Origin: Papaver somniferum | Taxonomy: Eukaryota; Streptophyta; Magnoliopsida; Ranunculales; Papaveraceae | Assembly: GCF_003573695.1 (NCBI RefSeq) | Contig: NW_020650526.1 | Span: 2,401,531 to 2,465,530 of the forward strand | Reading direction: 5' to 3' | Length of the DNA: 64,000 bases | Shown here: positions 36,696 through 48,128 of the stretch, piece by piece | Layout: each line of letters starts with the position of its first letter | Position numbering within the stretch: the first letter of the stretch is position 1 | Notes under the pieces: model-generated | Seen by the model: only the letters and a program-made list of their open reading frames with translations | Databases searched by the model: none | Told to the model about the DNA's origin: nothing | Made by a program: the position numbers and the translations under genes

Positions 36696-39120
36696 TTTTA
36701 GAGCATAGCTCGGTCGACCTCGCATGCGTTGCTATATCAAGCATGTTTGTCAATGTTAGTGATCAAAACTATGAGTCTTGATTTCTAGTCTATTATAACT
36801 AAGTCTCGGACTAGGATGGAAAAGTGCAGTTGAGCTCAAGGACTTCATGGCGATTCATCATACAACGAAGAATATCTACTCAAGGAACCGTGGAATTTCA
36901 TCAATAAAAAGGTATGTGGAGACTTGAACTTATCTATCACTCAAAAGTCTATCTATTCTATCTCCTACTTCTTATGAGACAAAAAGTCGTATGCTATATA
37001 GACTGGATCATACACATTTGACATTTCGAGCTGAGTATTCACTACTTATCTTTTTCTCGAAATCTTGTGTTGGTAAAGCGTTTCGCTTTGATCAATTTTA
37101 TCTTCACCTAGTGACGAAAGTCATGAAAAGTTTCAATTACTTTGAGAATTGCTCTGACGTGAAACGGTCCGTGAATAACGGCTATATAACGTCCTCTAAG
37201 AATGTCTCAATGATTGGAATGAGAGTTTAGATTACATAACCATGTATTCCTTAATCCGAAGTTTTCGAACTTTGTTGATTGAGAGAGACCGGAGGAATTG
37301 GCTTTGCCAAGTCCGCGAACTCAGTTTGCGAACTTAGTCCGCGAACTGACGGAAGTTCTCTTGCCTAGAATTTCTGCTGAGATTTTCCAAAAACTCGTTT
37401 GCGCGTTTAGTCCTCGAACTCAGTCCGCGAACCTAGTCCACGAACTGGCGGAAGTCTCTTTGCCGAGATTTTCTGCTGAGTTTGGAAAACTCTGCCGGTT
37501 GTCTTAAGTCTGCGAACTTGTTTGTGAGCTTAAGTGGTTATGATCTAAAGATGTGCCCTGAACATGAAACTTAAATTACTAAGGAATGCTTTATGCAAAC
37601 CGTGGATATAAAGTTCATGAGCCAATTCAATCGAATCGAATCATCTTTGTTTCAATTGTGTCTTGTGTAGTTACATAAGATCTCATAGCAATTGAACAAG
37701 TCTCTAACTAGTTCATTTGAGTCAATTGAACTAGTTACGGTGAAGAAGAACTAGGTTAATATGAATTTCTCATATGATTAACCTTTTGGGTTACTATGTT
37801 GAACCAACATACACGTACACATTTGGGAACGGTTTTCACAAACCCAGCAAACGTCTACCCAAGTGTGTGTGACAAGCTAAGTTTTCGATCTAACGGTTGA
37901 GAAATATTAGCTTGAATCTAAATCAGGTTTTCATCTAACGGTGAATATGGATTTCTTTGTAACTAAGGAAAAACCCTGATTTGAAGGCTATATAACAGAA
38001 ACATCTAGCATTGTGCAAAATAATCCCCACACGTCTGTGTGATACTAGTGCGCTCGCTAGAGTCGATTCTCCTTTAACCTTTGGTTTTCTTCTCTAAAAC
38101 CAGGTTAACTACTTAAAGACTTCATTGGGATTGTGAATCCAGACCGATACTACTTTTATCGTAGTTGTGTAATCTGATCTTGCATCTTCTATCGTACGAG
38201 TACAATCTTTGATTGGCTTGAGATCGTGAGAGTTCTCCGATAGGCAAGTTAAAGAAGTCACAAACATCTTCGTCTCACTGTTTGTGATTCCTCGACAAAC
38301 CGCTTGTGTAGTCAAGAAGGATTGTTGAGAGGTGATTGATTAATCTAGGCTGTTCTTCAGGAATATAAGACCGGATTATTAATTGGTTCCTGTTCACCTT
38401 GATTTTATATCTTAAGACGGAACAAAAACCTAGGGTTTTTCTGTGGGAGACAGATTTATCCTTTGATAGACTTTTCTATGTGAGATAGATTTGTTTATTA
38501 TCAAATCTGCGATTTTGGGTTGCAGCAACTCTTAGTTGTGGGTGAGATCAGCTAAGGGAATCAAGTACGCAGTATCCTGCTGGGATCAGAGGCGTAGGAG
38601 TAAAAATGTACCTTGAATTAGTGGGAAACTGATTGGGGTTCAACTATAGTCCAGTCCGAAGTTAGCTTGTAGGCTAGTGTCTTTAGCGGCTTAATACAGT
38701 GTGCATTCAATATGGACTAGGTCCCGGGGTTTTTCTGCATTTGCGGTTTCTTCGTTAACAAAACTTCTTGTGTCTGTGTTATTTCTTTTCCGAATTATAT
38801 TTTATATAATTGAAATAATACAGGTTTTGCGTTAAGATCATCAATTGGAAATCCAACCTTTGGTTGTTGATTGATATTGTTTGATCCTTGGATATTGGTC
38901 TTTGGTACCGTCCAAGTTATCTCTCTTTAATAAAGACTCGCGGATTTCCATTTGCTTGAGTAAGATCAAATCGATAGATTGAGATATAAACTCCTTGATA
39001 TATCTTTTTATTGATTGAGTCTAACTGTCTAGTTGATTCTCATAAAAAGTATATTGGAGTTTGTCCATACAGATTGCTAAGCAAAATATTGGGTGTTGCT
39101 GTTAGATCCCCGCTTTTTCA
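36696..39120 (+). repeat. 3' LTR of the Copia-like element
   Basis: An uninterrupted partner of the 5' LTR. It preserves the empty target GTGCGCTCGCTAGAGTC near 38050, into which the nested element jumped in the 5' copy. Ends CA at 39120. Confidence 0.9.
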
Positions 39121-40017
39121 GAAAAAAATTATGCGAGATTGAGAACATTTATGCGAAGCCCCCATACCACTTTCTTTGTCTCAGCTTCGGAAAGTACAAA
39201 TTTCCAAGGTTGGTAAGAAGAAAACTTTTCGGGAAGAGGAATATCAGAGCCATCCTCAGCTTCACCAGAAATATAAGGACCCTCTAGAATGACAGGGCAA
39301 TTAAGCCAGCTTGAGTCATTAGATCTGCGAGCAGAACTGTTAGATTTGTCATTCCAATCAACATCTCGCATGATCTTATTATCTTCAGCGATACCATCTT
39401 TTCTTCTTAAGCGAACGACCCATTTAGTTGAATTGCTTTTCATAATTGTAGCATAGTAATTTTTAAAGAAGTTATCAAGAGTATATTCGGTAGAATCGAT
39501 GACCTTATCACGATGCGATTCATTTCGCACCTCATAAGGATAAGAGGTCTCTAAACCAGCTGCACGACGAGAATATTCCAAAGCTATTCTGATAGCATCA
39601 CCATTTAGTTGGAATATTCCCCGTGCGAATCGATCATCAGCAAGAATTTCATAGAATAGGGGAATTTCTGGGTTGAACAAGGGAATTGGAAGAATATAAA
39701 GTTGTCCCAATGAAAGAATGACTCTTTGATTATTCCATTGTTCGGAATTGATCAAATCAAGATTGAGTTTGGATGAATAGCCAGATGATGAAGGAAGAGA
39801 AAGTGAGTAACCTCTCGAATGGACTTCGTCCTTTAACCTGTTGAATTCTGTTTCCATCTTCTTACCAGCAGGAGCCATTTTTAGAATGGGAATGAAGATG
39901 AGTAAAAGAAGTAAATTATTTGGTGAAATAAGTTTTAGTTTTGATAAAATCAAGATCGGTGAAAGCAGTAGCAGAGAAAATGAAACAAGAAAATAGAAAG
40001 AAGAAGACAAAAGAAGA

Positions 40018-40025
40018 TATATAAG
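40018..40025 (-). promoter_or_regulatory. TATA-like box of the antisense retroelement gene
   Basis: On the minus strand TTATATAT lies 140 bp upstream of the Met at 39878, placing a start near 39990 and leaving a leader of about 110 bp. Confidence 0.5.
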
Positions 40026-40039
40026 GAAAAGTTAGTCCC

Positions 40040-42330
40040 ATTTTTCGAGATTCCATTTCATTAATGCGAGGAATGAACGGATAAAAACAGGCGGTTAAAA
40101 GGACGTGTCAGATAACAAATGGTTAAAAACACACGCGTAATTAAAGAAAACTAGAATTCCGGAGGAATGTCGGTAAGATAGAATACGAAAAGATACATAC
40201 ATGCGATATTTTAGGATGGAAATTTCTCATATCGCTCACTTCACAATGTAAGCGAAATGAGAAGAGGAAAAATGTAGGAATGAAATATCGCACATATCAA
40301 TAACTATGCGAAGTAAGGATTATCTGATGTAAGCGAGGGTTATCGCACATGGCAAAGTTGAAGTGACGTATTGGATGATGTCAGCAAAGTCACGAGTAAA
40401 GTGTGATGATCTATGCGAAGTATAAGTTGCGCGAGAATGAGTGAGTATACATGAGCGAATGTAACACACAGTGATTTCGAAAATAACGGGTCTCTTAGCT
40501 GTCATCCACTATGAGGAATCCTATATAAAGGAAAGAAGTCATCACATAGAGAGAGAGAGATCTTTTAGTGCGTGTTAGACAAGAAACTAGGAGAGAGAAA
40601 GTTTATTTGGAGAGCAAGTAAAGTCATTGTAATCCTTTGTATCCAATTAAAACCTTGATAATTAATAAAAGAATTCATTATGATTACTTAGGTTATTGTT
40701 TAGATACATTGGGGTGTGGCTGTATGTTTTCCTGCAACTACAAGCATATCATAACAAGGCCATTTATGCTCGCGCAATGCGCAGGCTAGGTTATGCATAA
40801 AAATTTATTTTAAACTATTTAAGCGATGGTGCCTGACCTATAACTACTATCGGTCTTTGGTATCGAAATCAGTCCTATGAGCTAGATTTGGCTGCTAGAT
40901 TAGCCAAAGAGTGTTACAATCCAAAATAAAAGTGTTGTCTATTTGTTAACACTAGTTCTCTCTCCTATTATTTGCTTGCATGTGAACTAGCAGTGAGATA
41001 GTTGCACTGAATGGTTCAGCGCCACAAAAATCACCTTGTTGCGGAATGGTTCAATGCATCTAGATTTATTTTTTGATCTGACGACTGAGATTGATTGCAC
41101 TAAACCACTCAGCGCTGGGCGCTACTTGATTCTGCGATTAGCGTGCTAGATTAGCATTGCCATGGGACTTAAGATTGTCTTAACTGTGGTGGACGACTAA
41201 TCTAGATGCTCGATTAACACACCATAAGATTAATCCTAAGGAATGGACCTTGACCTGCCATTGAATGCCAAGATAACTCGTTGATTAAACTTAAGAGAAT
41301 GTTTGCAGTCACTTTGTGTTTCCCTAGTATTGATGACAATTACTGACAATGCCAAGATGTCAACCGACCACCAACTCGTGTGACAACATCCTTGGTTAGC
41401 TGACCGTAAATCGACAAATCCATAAATATCGCAGATACTTAGCAGTCTAGTATTAATGAATATTGCAGTTGCTTTGCAGTATCAGAGAAAAAAAATGGTT
41501 AAAGCTTTAACTTTCAAGTTGTAGAGTTTTCTCATCTTTCTAGATAAATTTGTAAGTGTTGCAGACACAGGAAGTGACACTGCATAAACGTTGCTGAAGT
41601 AATATAAATGTCGTAAAAATAACTAATTTTGCATCAACTGTCAGATAAACATTACTTACATATTTGGATACGAATTTCTAGAGGACTCTGGATATGAGTG
41701 CGAATTGCCTAAAAATTAGGTATACCTGGTAAATAAAGTCGCTACAATGATTAATAATGAGAATCAAAGCATACAAGTCTTGGACATTGATTTTTGGTTT
41801 TGGTTTGAGTTATGGCTTCCGGTAGATGATAAAAAAAAAATCAGTTGCACTTAATTTGCACTTGATTTTGAATGAAAGGGAACATAGTTTGTAGACAATG
41901 TAGACCATAAATTAGAAGGATACAATCGGAAACGTTGAAATGAATTACATGACTTATCAAGCCCAAATTAATCAAGGGGGCGCGTACTACTTTTATTAGG
42001 ATATTTGGATTAACTTTATTTTATATTTTTCTAAAGCATTTGCATTAACTTTATGATGATCGGCATATTTTCATTCCACTTGAATTCTTTTGCATCTTAA
42101 TTTCTTCTAGCAAATAAAAAAAAAATATATCTTTTTTTCTGAAGCTCAAAGCTTAAAATTTTATTGAAAAACAAAAGAACAAAAAAGAAGTAGAATCGCA
42201 AACAGTGTATGGGAAAAACCAACACACTAGCTAAAGAAACACACAACAAAACAAGACTGCCAAACATAAAATATTACAAAGCAAAAATGCAAACACAAAA
42301 ACTTGAACCCTTAAGATTTTTTCCTAGCAG
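40040..42330. other. LTR-like and unassigned sequence between retroelement nest and dioxygenase gene
   Basis: 40040-40500 has repeated GCGA/TCGC words and resembles a U3 region. TATATAAAGG at 40524, a GA microsatellite (40549-40560) and an AATTAATAAAAG polyadenylation-like signal near 40665 suggest the 3' LTR of the outer gypsy element, but I could not pair it with a 5' copy. From about 40760 to 42330 I see no gene; the last part is A-rich and probably overlaps the transcript end of the dioxygenase gene. Confidence 0.45.
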
Positions 42331-42428
42331 ATGTACGTTTCCCACAACCAAATTCCAATTGTTACCACTCATATCCAGTTGCTGAACTTCAGTACCATCC
42401 TCTTAGAACATACAAAGTGGTAGAAGAA

Positions 42429-43715
42429 TTAGAGGCTGGTCCAGTCATACCCAGGCTTTCCTTCCGAATAATTTTTGTAGTAAACTGCAAGAAAATCTTT
42501 CATCTTCACCTTGTCATACTTTCTAGGATTACTGTCGTTGATTAACGAAGCGACAGGTTCGATTTCTTGATCGTGATGTGGGAAATAAAAATTACCCAAA
42601 GAAATTCGGGTCCGTTCTGAATTTGTTACTGCCCTGTGCCACGGGCTCTTGAATATTCCATTACTCATTACCTGCAATGAATCTCCAATGTTGACAAGAA
42701 GAGCTCCAGGCACACATGGAACACTAACCCATTGATCATTTTTCTGAACTTGAAGACCTCGTACTTCAGGGTCTGGCAGAAGAATAGTTATTGCTCCACC
42801 ATCTGTATGAGCTTTTAAGCCGTAAACAAGATCTGGTCTAGGACAAGGAGGATAGAAGTTAAACGTTGTATACACTATTTGTGGATCACCCAGCTGGTCG
42901 AAGAAGGCATTCTCCTCTAATCCTAGTGATTTGGCCATGGACTTTATAATGATTTCAAACAGTGATCTCGTTTGAACGCTGTATTCATCCAATGTGCTCC
43001 TGCAGGTCAGCACACGCAATTACTAATGCTTATTTTTGGATAGTACTAAATATGGATTTCATTTTGTTTGTTATTAGTACCTGAAATTCAATAGAGAATC
43101 ATCACCAGGCCAGTACTGGAGGTTACGGTCTGCTATTGGTTCGTTTACGAGGTTTAGATAGTCGGACCAGTCAAGAATCTGATCTGCATTAGTTTCTTTA
43201 ATGGAATCGCTCCCAAATCCCTGCAAGTCAAATACCTCGTCCACTTTGGATGACGCGTACTTTTGCTTCTCTTCTAAAGGAAGATCAAAGAACTGCTTGG
43301 AAATATTATAGATATCATCGAGTAGACTTTTCGGAATAGCATGCCCTACTGCCTGAAAAACAGTTAAGACTAACACATTAAACATATCCTTAAATTATAT
43401 CGCATGCAGATTTTAAATTATATCGAATGAGCACAATTTGTTTTTTACCTGAAACATTCCCCATGAAATCGAAGCAGATTTTAGCTTCTCCATCTCTTCT
43501 TCTTTCTCTTCGATGGATGCATTAGCTGTTAAACGACTAACATCAATTGTCGGAACTGATAAAGAAACATCTGCAGTTACCTGCTTTTCATTAACATTAA
43601 CATCTTTCTGGATATATCTTTGTGGTAGTTCTTCATTGATTGCTAGGTCTTGGACGTACTTCAACGGTGCTGTCTGTTCTTGCGATGCAGCTGATAGGAC
43701 CCCCTTGGCATCCAT
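42429..43715 (-). CDS. 2-oxoglutarate/Fe(II)-dependent dioxygenase (DOXC class, SRG1/LBO-like)
   Basis: Three exons on the minus strand: 43715-43449, 43352-43081 and 42999-42429. All introns are GT-AG and in phase, giving 369 aa, normal for the family. The N-terminal DIOX_N part is exons 1-2. The C-terminal 2OG-Fe(II) core has the iron ligands H244, D246 (AHTDGG) and H301 (PWHR) and the 2-oxoglutarate-binding R311-x-S313 (RIS), so it should be an active soluble oxidase hydroxylating or demethylating a small molecule. Family members act on alkaloids, flavonoids, strigolactone precursors and hormones; the substrate cannot be read from sequence. MFQAVGHAI replaces the usual FFQ-V-NHG motif, a divergence near the first splice junction. 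No frameshift or stop is present. Confidence 0.93.
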
Positions 43716-43841
43716 GATAACAATTTTAAAGTCTTTTGATCGGATTCACAAAAGGGAAGAAGAGAGGCTATAGTTTGCTTTTCTTTCTTGGTGTTGTGTT
43801 TTTTGAGAAGTTTGTGCTATGACTATCCTGTAGATGTATAA

Positions 43842-43853
43842 CATATATATAGG
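43842..43853 (-). promoter_or_regulatory. TATA box of the dioxygenase gene
   Basis: On the minus strand CCTATATATATG lies about 130 bp upstream of the ATG at 43715. It predicts a 5' leader of about 100 bp. Confidence 0.65.
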
Positions 43854-43859
43854 CTGGGT

Positions 43860-44970
43860 GCAAGTGGGAGGATAGGTACCCACTGCTACTGATTGTTAGT
43901 GTTAATCAAAATTAGCAAAAACAACGCCCACTGACATCAATGGGGATATTCAAAACATATTGCAGTTGAAATTCATTGAATGATAGTTACACGATACTGT
44001 AAGAATATTGTTAGCGACAGTGAGTCAAAGTTATAGGTGCTGACGTTATGTGTGAAGGACTAACAGGTGTACCACTTAATTAGATGTTAGTTTTTTTACT
44101 TTTTCATTTTGAAGCATAGAATTGATGTAATCAACTAAAAAACGGTTACAAGAATGGGATTGGATGGTTTTAAATTGTTTTCGTGTGATTTCACGCGAAT
44201 CATGCCTGATTGTCATCGGCTATATGATTCTCCAAACCATCCGATGCCTGGTTCCCTTTCTGTAATTATGTTGGATAGATGTTGTAAGTTACTGGATTTT
44301 GTTTCTAATATATCATACTTTTAGCCAGTGAGTGAGCTAACTAAATTAAGGACTAGGAATGGATAGTTTCCCTCCTTATAATAAGTGAAATTTTCCACAA
44401 CAATAGAAAAGCCTTTAGTCCCACATAAGTTCGTGTAGGCCAGAACAGAACCCAAATCATCCACCATTCATAGTTTGAATTGTTTAATGGGAAGGGACTT
44501 AAGAAAAGGTCCAATTCCATGATTTTACTATTCAGTATCAAAAATTTCAAAACTGACCTTTTAGACTTTCTGCAAGGTTTTTTACCCTTTTACCCGGTAA
44601 TAAACTTTTTATACGTTTTTATAGTCAATGAGTCCTCTTGGAGTCTAGTTGATTAATTTAGGACGGAAGACTTTCGTCCTTGAAAAATTGACTGAGTCCA
44701 ATTGACCAGTTAAGGACGCGGGGGCCCTCCTATTGGACACTCAGATATAGTGTTGTTGACTAGTCAACATGAGTCCAGTAGACCAGTCAATATATATTTG
44801 GGACGCGCTATTAGTGCATTCCAAAAATTGTTCTTACTGTATGCATCATACTATCATGCACATCATCATTTCAAGGACGTATGCGACATTTTTTTGGTCA
44901 CATTTTCATGTTTTGGAATTGCCGTCTCGGACGCTGACATCCGCACATTCATGTTCAACGATATTTTTCG
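43860..44970. other. Dioxygenase promoter side and unassigned sequence
   Basis: No supported gene. A GGACGGAAGACTTTCGTCC hairpin occurs near 44663-44681, and repeated GTCCA(A/G)T(T/A)GACCAGT-type words lie around 44697-44790. Overlapping frames of about 90-120 codons at 44750-45134 read opposite to the LINE remnant below and are shadows of it. Confidence 0.5.
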
Positions 44971-44971
44971 G

Positions 44972-45130
44972 CTATCCCCATTTCTTCAAATATCTTTTCA
45001 CTGCATCCTCCCATGTTAATCTCAGCCGACCTCTGCATCTCTTGGTGTTTACTCCATTACGTATGATTCCAACGCACACTGGTACCTCTCGAGGTCTCTG
45101 TTGGATACGTCTGAATCATCTTAGTCGGTG
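44972..45130 (-). pseudogene. LINE (non-LTR retrotransposon) C-terminal remnant
   Basis: On the minus strand the segment reads HRLR-stop-FRRIQQRP and then RCRGRLRLTWEDAVKRYLKK. This is the conserved tail of plant L1-type reverse-transcriptase proteins (HRLRWFGH...GRPKLTWEEAVKRDLKKW). The Trp codon has become TGA, and a TAG ends the frame. Only about 50 codons survive. Confidence 0.8.
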
Positions 45131-46351
45131 CTAGATAAGCTTCTCCTTGATTAGTGACACTCCAATTCTTTCACGTATATCGCCATTCCTAACTGGTGAA
45201 ATTTACAATGCACTCTAAAATTTATGCGGCCTTCGATCTTGCTACGTAAATATTGTGACCCCGGTGAAATAAATTCTTGGGTCTTTTATTGGTGTTATCT
45301 TAGCAGTGATATGTATTTATACAGGTTAGAGATTTAATATTTTACTATAAGTGTTTTCTTTAATTGTTTCGTTATTAGATATGTTTTCTTCGTCATTCTT
45401 GATCTTTCTCAGTAGATTTCTGTGTTAAATGAACCTGTTTCCAACTAAAATCTCAATCATATTCCTTATTTGATATTCTTTTCATGGATCCATATGAATT
45501 TTCTCGGTGTAATCAGAACTTTGTTGCTTAAAGCTAGTTTCGTTTCTAAATTCTGCATTGGACCTTTGCAATAACTTCTAACTTTCCCAGAAACAGGCTT
45601 CCCACAAGTCTATTGGGTTTATATACCCAATTCAAATGCTTTTTTAAATACCGATTAAGTTTTACGCCAGATGATCGAGTTTACAAGAAATTTCGTAGTT
45701 TCCGTTAATGAGAGCATGCTAATTGTCCGAGAAAATGAGTTGTAATTAAGTGTTTCTTGGTGTTGGTGTAGCTTGATCTTAGGACCTTAGGGTTAGATGT
45801 ATGCTCATTCATTTCATTGAGTGAATGAATCTCTTTAGTCCACATTGGGTATACTAGAGAATGAGCTCCACCATATAATCACCTTCCTATGGAAATATTG
45901 ACAAACAATGTGGAACCGGTGGGGTAAACGAAATGTGGCCCAACCCATGGCATATGCGCGCATGCCATGCACCAATTCCCGTGTGCACTCGAAATCATTT
46001 TTTATAAGTTTTTTTTTTTAGGAAATTAATTTCAAAAAATATTTTCTTTAAGTGTTTTATTTATGGGAAAAATCATGTTTTCGTGTTTTAATTATTTTAC
46101 TAGAAACAAAACTCGTTTTAGAAGAAAACCTAAACCTAACTTGATTCACAAATAATTTAAACCTAAACCTAAATCTGTTTTAAACTTGGGTCCAGAAGCG
46201 GCAACTACTCTGTCTTCCTTTCACATCTTCTTGCTCGTTTATTTACTTCCAGTCCCTATTGCTAAGTTCAAGAGTGGGTAGTTTACGTTGTGCTAACACG
46301 AGATATATCAAGTAGTCGTATGCTGGATACATCTTCCCTGTGAGGGGTTTA
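45131..46351. other. Unassigned sequence left of the Pack-CACTA
   Basis: No gene seen. A repeat-like stretch near 45780-45960 includes AGTCCACATTGGGTATACT and GACAAACAATGTGG, reminiscent of LTR tails, but I could not delimit an element. Confidence 0.5.
46349..46351. repeat. Target-site duplication TTA (left) of the Pack-CACTA
   Basis: TTA directly precedes CACTAC; the right copy is at 50413-50415. Confidence 0.9.
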
Positions 46352-46393
46352 CACTACACCAGATTCAAGGATTAGTAACAAGCTTAGCTTCTG

Positions 46394-46500
46394 TTGCGAA
46401 TTTTCAGTTGCAAATTTCAGTTGCAAAATATTTCCAACAGTTTCCGGCAGTTGCAAAACTTGCAATTGTTCATCACTGTTACGGTTCGTAACCAAATTGA
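46394..46500. repeat. Left subterminal TTGCAA/TTGCGA repeats
   Basis: At least six copies of GTTGCAA/GTTGCGA/TTGCAATTG-like words within 110 bp, mirrored by the right subterminal region. Confidence 0.8.
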
Positions 46501-46824
46501 GTTGTAAGGGTGCGAAAACTGAGTGTGGCTGCCTACACTTTCACTGACTCATTGTTCAGCCCTTTCAGATTATCGGGAAAGCTGATTCGGTTTTTTTTTA
46601 TCATCGAGCAGCCTCTCAAATTCCATCTCATTTTCTTTTCTCCCCTCTCTCGTTCTCCCTGAGAAATTTCCCCTATGAAGTAAACCCTAGATTAAGATAT
46701 TTTTTCTTCTCCTTTTGATTTTTCCACTTAAAATCTTTAACCCGATTTCTAATCTCAGTTCAAAGTCATGCTCACCATATTATTATCTGGATTAATCTGA
46801 TCATAAAATCATCTACAAAATATA

Positions 46825-47230
46825 ATGGGAACAACAGCATCTAGATCTGTTGAAACCCATATTAATCCATCTCTTCCTAGTGATCCTTCTCTTCTTTTTT
46901 CTTCAGAGATTATTTCTAGAGGTAAATACAATACTAATCACAATCTGCAAAACCTAAAAATCGTTATTTATCAATGTTTTTAATTTCTATTTGAATCTTG
47001 TATGTTGCAGTTTTGGTTCTAATTTACCTGTTTCAGCTTATAAATCCGGAGAAAAGCATCATGAATCGGTTATGTCTTTGTTCTCAAACCCTAAAAAATG
47101 CGATTTTCTGAACTTTTTCTAACACTAAAAACCTAGAAATGTGTGTACAAAAAAGTGGAGAGATGTATGAGAGTGACGATGAAGATGCTAAAGAAGAAGA
47201 AGATGAGGATTTGTTATCGTTTCTATGATT
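46825..47230 (+). other. Unidentified 5'-like segment inside the Pack-CACTA
   Basis: An ATG at 46825 opens MGTTASRSVETHINPSLPSD up to a GT donor-like site near 46921. The Gly at position 2 would suit N-myristoylation. Pyrimidine-rich sequence upstream (46630-46680) looks like a 5' untranslated region. Around 47165-47228 an acidic stretch ESDDEDAKEEEDEDLLSFL ends in a stop. I do not recognise the source gene. This may be a fourth captured fragment and could supply a promoter for a chimeric transcript. Confidence 0.4.
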
Positions 47231-47546
47231 TTCCTCTTGATTCTCCCGTCCAAGATGAGTTTTTTTTTTTTGTATAAAATTTGAAGAAAATTTTGATTTT
47301 TTTTGGTGAATTTAAATGTTGCATTTACCTTTAGAAACCCTTAGTATAAACCAGTTGAGACCATGGGAGCTGTTTATGGTCACAATTACTATACGATTAG
47401 ATTTATTCTCTTCAATTTCATATTTGTTCATTATGTTTGCTTACAAATTTTCAGTATTAACATTATAATAGCCTGACAACCATTTCCTTCATATGCTTTG
47501 TACTGTGTATTATGATTCATGTTCTTGAATTTTGTTTCGTGTGTAG

Positions 47547-48128
47547 GATCCTAGAGCTATAGAAGCTGAATGTGGTAGCAGAGTTACGAAAACTATCCTC
47601 ACAAAGATACTTAGTCACACTAGTCCATCTCCACTTATGGTTCCTAAAGACAAAGGGTCCGTGTCTGAGCATCCAGTTACTTTGCCACTGTGGTTAACGG
47701 AGGAAGACGTTTGTTATCACACTAGTAAAAATCAGGCTTCACAGGACCATTCAACTATTACATAAATATGAATGTGTATGTGTGCACCTACACTTCTGCA
47801 GTTTTCATCTTTGTATATTTTTGTTTTTCAGGTTTAACTCTTCTGAAAGAATCTTTCTTGTGCTTTGGTTTGTTAATTTGGCAGAAACTGGAAATTTGCA
47901 CATTGGACAAGGGTACCGGTGAAGGTACCAGTCAAGTTTATGGTAGGTGACCAAGATTTGAGCTATCATATTCCGGATGTGAAGGAATATATACACAGCG
48001 GTAGAATGACAAAAGATGTACCATTTCTCCAATAAGTAGTTGTACTTGAAGGGGTTGGTCACTTCATAATGGAGGAAAGGGAAGATGAAATCAATAACCA
48101 TATCATCGATTTCTTACAGAGATTTTGA
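47547..48128 (+). pseudogene. Captured epoxide hydrolase fragment (C-terminal two exons)
   Basis: Exon 47547-47773 includes PSPLMVPKDKG, LPLWLTEEDVCYH and SGFTGPFNYY, matching the lid and late core of plant soluble epoxide hydrolases. Exon 47885-48128 includes NWKFAHW, VKVPVKFMVGDQDLSYHIP and GVGHF, covering the acid and His of the alpha/beta-hydrolase triad, and ends with the family's natural C-terminus DFLQRF. The intron between is GT-AG. A TAA at 48033-48035 replaces a conserved Glu codon, and the N-terminal half with the nucleophile Asp is missing, so it is not functional. It lies within the Pack-CACTA. Confidence 0.88.

Larger units (their letters stand above)
23268..39120 (+). mobile_element. 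Copia-like, gag-only LTR element (LARD-type)
   Basis: Paired LTRs of about 2.4 kb start TTAGAGCATAGCTCGG and end GCGTTTTCA (5') or GCTTTTTCA (3'). Directly after the 5' LTR, at 32872, is ATTGGTATCAGAGC, the initiator-Met primer site used by many Copia elements. A purine tract AAAGGGGGAGA precedes the 3' LTR. The 3.8-kb interior holds a gag-like gene and no pol, so it must have moved with help from an autonomous relative. The flanks GAAGG and GAAAA match only partly as a target duplication. The 5' LTR is split by a younger 7.2-kb element. Confidence 0.85.
21485..39878 (-). pseudogene. Six-exon antisense retrotransposon gene with coiled-coil tail, interrupted
   Basis: I join six exons on the minus strand: 39878-39168, 23228-23175, 23106-22747, 22666-22522, 22447-21914 and 21822-21485. 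All junctions are GT-AG and in phase, giving about 713 codons. Exon 1 encodes a globular domain I know only as a plant retroelement-associated antisense protein. Exon 3 is Ser/Lys-rich and then acidic; exons 4-6 form a long predicted coiled coil ending in an acidic tail. The Met at 39878 (MAPAGKK) is preferred because a TATA-like TTATATAT lies at 40018-40025, which puts the upstream Met at 40010 before transcription would start. Two in-frame stops (TGA 22538-22540, TAG 22017-22019) break it. A 15.9-kb insertion sits in intron 1. Confidence 0.75.
19440..40760 (+). mobile_element. Outer Ty3/gypsy element (Tat-like), pol deleted, doubly interrupted
   Basis: The plus-strand protease remnant at the left and the long antisense gene at the right share GCGA-rich noncoding sequence and the layout of Tat-lineage gypsy elements, some of which carry an antisense ORF between pol and the 3' LTR. 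The promoter-like stretch and LTR-like tail at 40000-40760 would be the 3' end. The right boundary is uncertain and no 5' LTR of this element is visible, because 17061-19439 does not match the right side. Nearly 16 kb of the interval is younger inserted DNA (23268-39120). Confidence 0.55.

Noticed and set aside
42429..43715. Thebaine 6-O-demethylase or codeine 3-O-demethylase
   Set aside because: The N-terminal region and motif context differ from those enzymes as I know them; only the general dioxygenase class is supported.
44750..45134. Two overlapping plus-strand frames of 89 and 121 codons
   Set aside because: They read opposite to a recognisable LINE tail and are its complement.
47547..48128. 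A functional epoxide hydrolase gene
   Set aside because: The N-terminal half is missing, there is an internal TAA, and it is enclosed in transposon termini.
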